Source: an uncultured Collinsella sp.
GTDB taxonomy: Bacteria; Actinomycetota; Coriobacteriia; Coriobacteriales; Coriobacteriaceae
NCBI GenBank assembly: GCA_900549085.1
Contig: URMO01000016.1
Span: 1-37,529 of the forward strand
Reading direction: 5' to 3'
DNA length: 37,529 bases
A program made the translations under genes and the position numbers. Each line of letters opens with the position of its first letter. Positions within the stretch are counted from its first letter, which is position 1. Of the stretch, positions 33,251 through 37,529 are shown in pieces. The notes beneath the pieces were generated by a model. It did no database searches, was not told where the DNA came from, and saw only the letters and a list, made by a program, of their open reading frames with translations.

Positions 33251-34015
33251 TTAATTGAGCGCCTGTGCGAGAATCGCCGCGCCGATCGCTCCGGCAAAGC
33301 GAGCCTGGGGCGAGGTGGTCACCGGCGACCCCAGTAGCTCGCCCAACCGCTCCACCACGAAGGCGTTCTCGCACAGGCCACCGGTCAGGTAGTACGGGGC
33401 GCCCGCGGCCTGCCCGGCCATGGTCGCAACGCGCGAGACCACGCTGTCGATCACGCCACGGGCGATGTTCTCGCGCGGCTCACCGCGACCGATCAGGCTG
33501 ATGACCTCGCTTTCGGCAAACACCGTGCACATGCTGCTGATCTTGGTAGGCTCGCCGGAACGCGCCAGGTCGGCCATCTGCTGCTGGGAAATGCCCAGGC
33601 GGTCGGCCATGATCTCCAGAAAGCGCCCCGTGCCGGCGGCGCACTTGTCGTTCATGGCAAACTTGGCCACGCGGCCACTTTTAAGCTGAATGACCTTGGT
33701 GTCCTGGCCGCCCACGTCAATCACCGTGCCGTGATCGCCAAACAGGCGCACGGCACCGGTGCCGTGGCAGGTAATCTCGGTCACGACCTTGTGCGCATAG
33801 GGCACGGCAACACGGCCGTAGCCAGTCGCGATCACGCGCACGTCGTCGGCAGCCACGTCATAACCCGCCGCTGCCAGTGCCTCGCGCAGCCGCTCGGAAG
33901 CATCGACCGAGGAGAACCCGGTTGGCTGCACGCACGTCCACGCCACCGAACCCTCCCCGTCGACCACAGCAGCCTTAGCCGCCGTAGACCCGATATCGAT
34001 CCCGATCCCTATCAT
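33251..34015 (-). CDS. Acyl-CoA dehydratase activase-like ATPase (HgdC/BadF/BcrA family)
   Basis: A 254-residue member of the ASKHA-fold activases. A homodimer with one bridging [4Fe-4S] cluster uses ATP to push a low-potential electron into a partner iron-sulfur protein. The bridging cysteines are Cys125 (MNDKCAAGTG) and Cys163 (SSMCTVFAESE). GIDIGSTAAKAA at the N-terminus and DVGGQDTK near residue 100 bind ATP, and TGGLCEN lies near the C-terminus. Length equals HgdC (about 260). The partners are the two proteins at 34171-36768. The gap to selD contains a TATACT box near 33215-33225 with a weak -35, so selD might also be transcribed separately. Confidence 0.92.
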   Translation of the reverse strand: MIGIGIDIGSTAAKAAVVDGEGSVAWTCVQPTGFSSVDASERLREALAAAGYDVAADDVRVIATGYGRVAVPYAHKVVTEITCHGTGAVRLFGDHGTVIDVGGQDTKVIQLKSGRVAKFAMNDKCAAGTGRFLEIMADRLGISQQQMADLARSGEPTKISSMCTVFAESEVISLIGRGEPRENIARGVIDSVVSRVATMAGQAAGAPYYLTGGLCENAFVVERLGELLGSPVTTSPQARFAGAIGAAILAQALN

Positions 34016-34067
34016 GGCTCTCTCCCAATCTAAACATCAAAGACAGCGGCGCGTTCAGGCGCCTTAG

Positions 34068-34176
34068 CTCTAGGTTTCTCAGGTGCCGGAGATTGCCCCG
34101 AAAGAGGAGCGCAGCGTACTTTGGGTACGCAAGCGACGGTTTGAGGGGCAAGATCCGGTGCCTGAGGAAGCTAGAG
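34068..34176 (-). repeat. Structured intergenic repeat, family B, copy 1
   Basis: A long imperfect palindrome. Outer stem parts are CTCTAG/CTAGAG, TCAGG/CCTGA, CCGG/CCGG and TTGCCCC/GGGGCAA, separated by symmetric internal loops. The centre has a GCGTAC-type inner hairpin (GCGTACTTTGGGTACGC) and the conserved AAGCGACGGTTTGA. It matches copy 2 at 35371-35466 at most positions. It overlaps the TAG stop of the upstream gene, which lies in the outermost stem. No U-run follows, so simple termination is unlikely. Confidence 0.8.
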
Positions 34177-35334
34177 GGTTTCGATGAAGGCGGCGATGCG
34201 CGTCTCAATCTGGCCCATGTCGCCGTTGCTGTAGTCGGTCTCGATCTTCATGTACGGAATGCCCGCACCCTCGACAGCTTCCTGCATGCGTGCGCTCTCC
34301 ACGTTAAAGGTATGGCACGCCTGGAGTACGCTCTCCACCACGCCATCGACGTGGTACTTCTTGCACATGGCCAGTGTGTTCTCCATGCGGCCTTCGTTAG
34401 GCGTCATGACCGAGCAGTTGATGTCCAGGTAGCGGTCGGCGATGGCGCGCAGAATGTCGGGAGCCTCCGGGTCGATCATCATGGCCGCCGTGCGCTCGCC
34501 CGAGCAGTCGTCCATACACACGACCACACCGCCGTTGGACTCGATGGTGCGGCCGATCTTGTTGATCACGCCGCCCACCGGGCAGCCAGTGATCAGAATG
34601 CGCTTGGCATCCGCCGCAATCGGGCGCTCGCCAGCCTCGTAGGACTCACGAAGCTTGGCGACCTTTTGCTCCAGCTGCTGCGTATAGGCCTCGATATCAA
34701 AGCTGAACGTACCGGCGAACATGGTGCTCATCAGGTCGACGCCGCTCATAGCCGCCGGCTGGTTGGCCTGCAGCGCGAACATCTCGAGCTGGGCCGCACG
34801 CAAGCGATTGCGACGACGGACGGCGGCGCGCAGGTCGTCATCAGTAATCGTAATACCGTAGAAGTTCTCGAGCTCCTCCTTGAGCAGGCGGCACTCCTCG
34901 TACCAGCCTTCACGCTCGTAGGCGCGATCGCGACCCTGCGGCAGGTGCAGAATGTGCGTGCGCTTGAGCTCGTTGAGTAGCTCGTACATCTTCTTCTTGC
35001 CGTCGCAGGTGGTCTCGCCGATGATCATGTCGCTAAAGTACGTAAACGGGCACTTTTGCGAATAGGCAAAACCGTACGTCGACTTGATGAGCGGGCAGAG
35101 GTTTGCCGGCAGCACCTTCTCGGCCTCGGGAATCACCTCATCGGACGTACCGCACAGAGCGACACTTGCGGCCCCCGCGGCATCGATAATCTCGAGTGGC
35201 GTATAGCTGCACAAAAAGCCGACCAGGCGATTACCCGCCTGCTTATATTCCTTAACGCGAATAAACGCCGCCTTGCGCTGCTCGTTGAACTCCTCAAACG
35301 TGCGCGGCAACGGCTGCTCAATATTTTCCGACAT
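34171..35334 (-). CDS. 2-hydroxyacyl-CoA dehydratase-family iron-sulfur protein (second of a pair)
   Basis: A 387-residue protein of the HgdA/HgdB and double-cubane-cluster family. Family motifs are GFLCSYTPLEIIDAAG near residue 40, LPANLCPLIKS near 75, GETTCDGKKKMYEL near 107, CMDDCSGER near 280 and NCSVMTPNEGRM near 310. The conserved cysteines bind the iron-sulfur cluster. Start ATG at 35334 has AGGAG four bases ahead; the open frame continues 25 codons upstream but lacks homology. With the longer homologue at 35485 it may form a heterodimer activated by the ATPase downstream. Neither CoA-transferase nor other fermentation genes are nearby, and the operon continues into selD, so a classical hydroxyacyl-CoA dehydratase is only one option; a reductase of the double-cubane type is another. 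Confidence 0.85.
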   Translation of the reverse strand: MSENIEQPLPRTFEEFNEQRKAAFIRVKEYKQAGNRLVGFLCSYTPLEIIDAAGAASVALCGTSDEVIPEAEKVLPANLCPLIKSTYGFAYSQKCPFTYFSDMIIGETTCDGKKKMYELLNELKRTHILHLPQGRDRAYEREGWYEECRLLKEELENFYGITITDDDLRAAVRRRNRLRAAQLEMFALQANQPAAMSGVDLMSTMFAGTFSFDIEAYTQQLEQKVAKLRESYEAGERPIAADAKRILITGCPVGGVINKIGRTIESNGGVVVCMDDCSGERTAAMMIDPEAPDILRAIADRYLDINCSVMTPNEGRMENTLAMCKKYHVDGVVESVLQACHTFNVESARMQEAVEGAGIPYMKIETDYSNGDMGQIETRIAAFIETL

Positions 35335-35370
35335 ATAACTCCTAAACCTTTTAACCAACCAAGGAAACAG

Positions 35371-35466
35371 CTTTCCCGGGTGCCCGAGGTTGCCGTAAAT
35401 GAGGAGCACCGCGTACTTTGGTACGCAAGCGACGGTTTGAACGGCAAGATCGGGTGCCTGGGGAAG
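35371..35466 (-). repeat. Structured intergenic repeat, family B, copy 2
   Basis: Stem parts CTTTCCC/GGGGAAG, CCCGA/TCGGG and TTGCCGT/ACGGCAA are separated by symmetric internal loops. In the centre is GCGTACTTTGGTACGC followed by AAGCGACGGTTTGA. Compared with copy 1, stem bases differ but pairing is kept (TTGCCCC/GGGGCAA there), while the unpaired central bases are the same. It lies 18 bases after the stop of the first dehydratase-like gene. Confidence 0.8.
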
Positions 35467-35484
35467 TCACCGAGACGGATAGCC

Positions 35485-36768
35485 CTAAATGGTTTCCAAG
35501 AAAGCTTCAATGCGCGTCTGCAATTGCCCCGCGTCCTCGCCGGCGTAGTCGGTGGTGATATGCATAAACGGAATGCCCGCCTCCTCGGCAGCTTTCTCCA
35601 CGGCGAAGGACTCCATTTCGTAGAGTGTGCAGAACTGCAAGGCCACGTCGACGATGCCGTCGGCATGCAGGTCGTGCGCCATCTGGACGATGTCCTTCAT
35701 ACGCTGGTCGTTGGGCGTAAAGACGGCGCAGTTAATCTTAAAGTAGCGCTCGGCGATGGCGTCGAGCATCTCGTCGACCGTCTCACCGGACTCGTCGACC
35801 AGGTCCTTGTAGTAGCGCGAGCCCGTGCAGGACTCCTCGCCCACCACAACGCCGCCGGCTTTCTCGATGAGGTTGAACAGCTTCCAGTTAGGCACGGCCA
35901 TGGGCGTACCGGTGTACAGGATGCGCTTGGTCCCCTTGGGCGCCACGCCCTCGCCGGCCTCGACACGCTGCTCGCACTCAGCCGCCATATCGTTAATGGC
36001 TCCGGTCAGACGCGGCGTGTCGTCCATAAAGGCGGCCTGAACGGTCAGCAGGCTATCGAGACCGCTGATGGTCGCCGGATCGGCAGCGCGCGTGGCAGCC
36101 AGACGCTGCAGGGCGCGACGCTTCTCGTTGACGGCGTGGATGGCAGCCTTCAGGCGCTCGGGCGTAATCTTGACGCCGCACTCTTCCTCGATCTTGGCGG
36201 CAAGCTTTTTAACCTCGGCCTTCCAGGTCACGAGCGTCGACTCGTCGTGTACGTTGGGAATATCCATGACGTACATGTTCTTTTGCGTGGCAAAGAACTC
36301 ATAAGCCTTCTTCTTGCCATCGCAGGTGTTCTCGCCCACCACCAGGTCACTCGACTCAATGTAGGGGCAGACCTCGCCCAGCTTAAAGCCGGCAAAGCTC
36401 TTGATGAGCGGACAGGTGTTGCGCGGCAGGTGCTCCTCGACCTTATCGGTTGCCCAATCGGCACCCGAGCACAGGCCCACGGGGATGCCGTCACAGGCAA
36501 GTACGATCTCCTCGGGCACGTACACGCAGAACGAACCGACGATCTTGGTGGCCTCGCCGGCCTCCTTCTTGTCGAGCATCTCCTTAATGCGGCCGCTGTG
36601 GATGTTGGTGGCCACAAAGTCCAGGTAGGACGTGGACTTGGGGCGATTGTTCTGCGTCAGGAACATATCACCGTACATCTGGCCCACGGCGCCCAGCAGC
36701 ATGTCGTGGTCGGCAAGATTCATGCCGAGGCTCTCCCACATCGGATGGAAATCAAATTCTTCAGCCAT
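35485..36768 (-). CDS. 2-hydroxyacyl-CoA dehydratase-family iron-sulfur protein (first of a pair)
   Basis: A 427-residue protein homologous to the next gene, with an N-terminal extension of about 40 residues. Conserved cysteine motifs are GSFCVYVPEEIVLACDG near residue 80, LPRNTCPLIKS near 115, ENTCDGKKKAYEF near 145, EESCTGSRYYKD near 315, NCAVFTPNDQRM near 347 and LQFCTLYEME near 375. The family includes (R)-2-hydroxyacyl-CoA dehydratase subunits, benzoyl-CoA reductase subunits, E. coli YjiM and the double-cubane-cluster protein. The ATG at 36768 has GAGGGG upstream. It is the first full gene of the operon leading to selD and follows a ~340-base leader with short ORFs. Substrate unknown. 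Confidence 0.85.
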   Translation of the reverse strand: MAEEFDFHPMWESLGMNLADHDMLLGAVGQMYGDMFLTQNNRPKSTSYLDFVATNIHSGRIKEMLDKKEAGEATKIVGSFCVYVPEEIVLACDGIPVGLCSGADWATDKVEEHLPRNTCPLIKSFAGFKLGEVCPYIESSDLVVGENTCDGKKKAYEFFATQKNMYVMDIPNVHDESTLVTWKAEVKKLAAKIEEECGVKITPERLKAAIHAVNEKRRALQRLAATRAADPATISGLDSLLTVQAAFMDDTPRLTGAINDMAAECEQRVEAGEGVAPKGTKRILYTGTPMAVPNWKLFNLIEKAGGVVVGEESCTGSRYYKDLVDESGETVDEMLDAIAERYFKINCAVFTPNDQRMKDIVQMAHDLHADGIVDVALQFCTLYEMESFAVEKAAEEAGIPFMHITTDYAGEDAGQLQTRIEAFLETI

Positions 36769-36808
36769 GACGGTTCCCCTCTCGAACCAAAAATGAACAG
36801 CTACGGTA

Positions 36809-36931
36809 TTACTGCACGGTGGGTGGCGAAAACCCGGCCGTGCTTAAACCCGGAATTTTAGGGAACCTGCTTTGCGGTCGATTATTTAGTTGTGCGTCGT
36901 CTCTCCCGGAGCCGTGAACATACTTGCTCAT
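36809..36931 (-). CDS. Short leader ORF 2 (40 residues)
   Basis: Starts at an ATG that overlaps the TGA of leader ORF 1 (ATGA) and ends 40 bases before the dehydratase-like gene. It lacks its own ribosome-binding site, so translation would depend on coupling. The peptide shows no recognisable domain. It may be an accidental frame; the overlap is the only support. The same frame is open upstream to a TTG at 37027, adding a Cys/His-rich stretch, without a ribosome-binding site. Confidence 0.25.
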   Translation of the reverse strand: MSKYVHGSGRDDAQLNNRPQSRFPKIPGLSTAGFSPPTVQ

Positions 36932-36942
36932 ATGCGGCTCCG
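36907..36942 (-). promoter_or_regulatory. Leader hairpin holding the UGA stop of leader ORF 1 in its loop
   Basis: A perfect 8-bp CGGAGCCG/CGGCTCCG stem with an inner CATA/TATG stem. The apical loop TGAGCAAG starts with the UGA that ends leader ORF 1. The structure would be opened or closed by ribosomes translating that ORF. Confidence 0.55.
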
Positions 36943-36996
36943 AGCCATGTATAGGGCACGCGCGGCAACGCGGCGAATGTATGTCGTCTGCGGCAT
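36928..36996 (-). CDS. Short leader ORF 1 (22 residues, UGA-terminated)
   Basis: An ATG at 36996 follows AAAGGAGG at ideal distance, one of the best ribosome-binding sites in the window. The 22-residue peptide (MPQTTYIRR..., five arginines) ends in TGA inside a hairpin loop. If the UGA were read as selenocysteine, translation would run on for 14 codons to a TAA. It precedes an operon containing selD. A regulatory leader is suggested by position; no homologue is recognised. Confidence 0.45.
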   Translation of the reverse strand: MPQTTYIRRVAARALYMARSRI

Positions 36997-37104
36997 GTGC
37001 GCACCCTCCTTTACAAGTTGAGGTCAACTATATCAACGGTCATCGTCCAGACGAACACCGTAGACATTCGTACGACAGCGTCGTGTGCCAGCGTTTAATA
37101 AATA

Positions 37105-37132
37105 ATTATCTTGATTGATAAGAGTTTGTCAT
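37105..37132 (-). promoter_or_regulatory. Candidate promoter of the dehydratase-like/selenium operon
   Basis: On minus, ATGACA (37127-37132), a 16-base spacer and GATAAT (37105-37110) lie in the AT-rich part of the 36769-37197 gap. The transcript would have a leader of about 330 bases. The stretch between also has a GTTGA-CC-TCAAC inverted repeat near 37015-37028. Confidence 0.45.
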
Positions 37133-37154
37133 CCCTCATTCGGCGAGCGACAAG

Positions 37155-37174
37155 ATAAAGCCGCCGAGGCTTAT
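37155..37174 (-). terminator. Possible terminator of the ABC transporter gene
   Basis: A short ATAAGCC/GGCTTTAT-type hairpin with a TCGGC loop follows the ABC gene stop by 23 bases. The U-tract is weak. Confidence 0.4.
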
Positions 37175-37197
37175 ATCCCCGAAGGCATTACCCGGCG

Positions 37198-37529
37198 CTA
37201 CCGACAAACCAAATGGATCTTACTCGCATCGAAGTGCATGCGCAGCATCTCGCCTGCTTGCGGCAGCTCGTCGACAGGCACGCCCACCTTGTTGACCTTC
37301 CACTGCAGACGCGCAGGCGCATCAACACGCGGCACGTCCAGCAGCACCAGCCGCTCAAAGCGCGAATCGCTCACACGGACCACGTGCAAATCATAGCTAT
37401 TACGGCCCCGCTCCGCGCGATTGTCAACATGGAAGTAGCTTGCGCGAATGCCCAGGTACGCCACATTATCGGGAACCTCGCGACCCACGTTAAAGGTCAT
37501 GCCCCAGTCGAGGGCCTCAACTTCTTCGT
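37198..37529 (-). CDS. ABC transporter ATP-binding protein, C-terminal part (partial)
   Basis: The last 110 codons of a gene that enters from the right edge. The visible part (GMTFNVGREVPDNVAYLGIR, later FDASKIHLV) resembles the C-terminal regulatory TOBE-type domain of ABC ATPases that import oxyanions or polyamines, including molybdate-type ModC and its relatives. The ATPase core lies outside the window. A molybdate or tungstate transporter would suit the molybdenum enzymes here, but this is inferred from context and a weak domain match. An internal ATG at 37500 is not the start, because the frame continues upstream without interruption. Confidence 0.55.
   Translation of the reverse strand, partial: EEVEALDWGMTFNVGREVPDNVAYLGIRASYFHVDNRAERGRNSYDLHVVRVSDSRFERLVLLDVPRVDAPARLQWKVNKVGVPVDELPQAGEMLRMHFDASKIHLVCR

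Noticed and set aside
36820..36900. Resemblance of the operon leader to a cyclic-di-GMP type I riboswitch (CGCAAAGC and CCGGGTT segments)
   Set aside because: The GNRA-capped hairpin and its receptor expected before the CGCAAAGC segment are missing, and the segments do not pair in the required order.
36809..37027. A 72-codon Cys/His-rich ORF starting with TTG
   Set aside because: There is no ribosome-binding site before the TTG, and the strong AAAGGAGG inside it serves the overlapping mini-ORF at 36996. Kept only as an alternative reading of leader ORF 2.
37115..37396. A plus-strand 93-codon ORF at the right edge
   Set aside because: It lies opposite the ABC transporter gene and its terminator region and shows no motif.

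Overview
The window reads as chromosomal DNA of a high-GC anaerobe, most likely a gut Coriobacteriia member of the Collinsella type. This is inferred from gene content and base composition; there is no rRNA gene here to settle it. Almost everything is on the minus strand; only a small toxin-antitoxin pair is on plus.

Layout from left to right. 1-1316: a molybdenum-hydroxylase FAD subunit, followed by a [2Fe-2S] subunit start that turns, in frame, into the middle of S-adenosylmethionine synthetase (a junction that looks like an assembly chimera). 1412-2827: glutamate dehydrogenase gdhA with a clear terminator. 3085-7950: a DUF3343 protein, mobA, tRNA-Sec (selC), selB and selA. 8003-11119: an orphan cytoplasmic molybdopterin oxidoreductase and the formate channel focA. 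11159-25689: a complete formate hydrogenlyase locus of the five-membrane-subunit Hyf type (hydN, fdhF, hyfABCDEFGHI, hycH, hycI). fdhF is a selenoprotein gene with an in-frame TGA at codon 140. 26017-26909: RelB/PIN toxin-antitoxin pair. 26914-28284: a gene with an AbiEi-like and a DUF559-like nuclease domain, bracketed by 37-bp perfect inverted repeats that are themselves parts of hairpins. 28354-28590: tRNA-Pro and tRNA-Gly with promoter and terminator. 28602-29960: brnQ. 30037-36768: a selenium-linked operon with two 2-hydroxyacyl-CoA-dehydratase-like iron-sulfur proteins, their ATP-dependent activase, selD (itself a selenoprotein), yedF, a second DUF3343 gene and a cysteine desulfurase. 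36769-37197: a leader with two short overlapping ORFs and a strong hairpin. 37198-37529: the end of an ABC transporter ATPase.

How the parts fit. SelD makes selenophosphate, and the desulfurase, YedF and DUF3343 proteins plausibly deliver selenium to it. SelA converts Ser-tRNA-Sec to Sec-tRNA-Sec, and SelB brings it to UGA codons in fdhF and selD. MobA completes the molybdenum cofactor needed by FdhF. FdhF oxidises formate, HydN/HyfA-type ferredoxins pass electrons to the Hyf [NiFe] hydrogenase, and FocA moves formate. One window therefore carries the selA, selB, selC and selD set together with two proteins that need it.

The least explained parts are: two families of structured intergenic repeats, with base-pair compensation between copies; the repeat-bracketed AbiEi/DUF559 gene; the dehydratase-like pair inside a selenium operon; the UGA-ended leader ORF in front of that operon; and the orphan molybdopterin enzyme. 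No CRISPR array, rRNA gene, recognisable transposase or integrase was seen.
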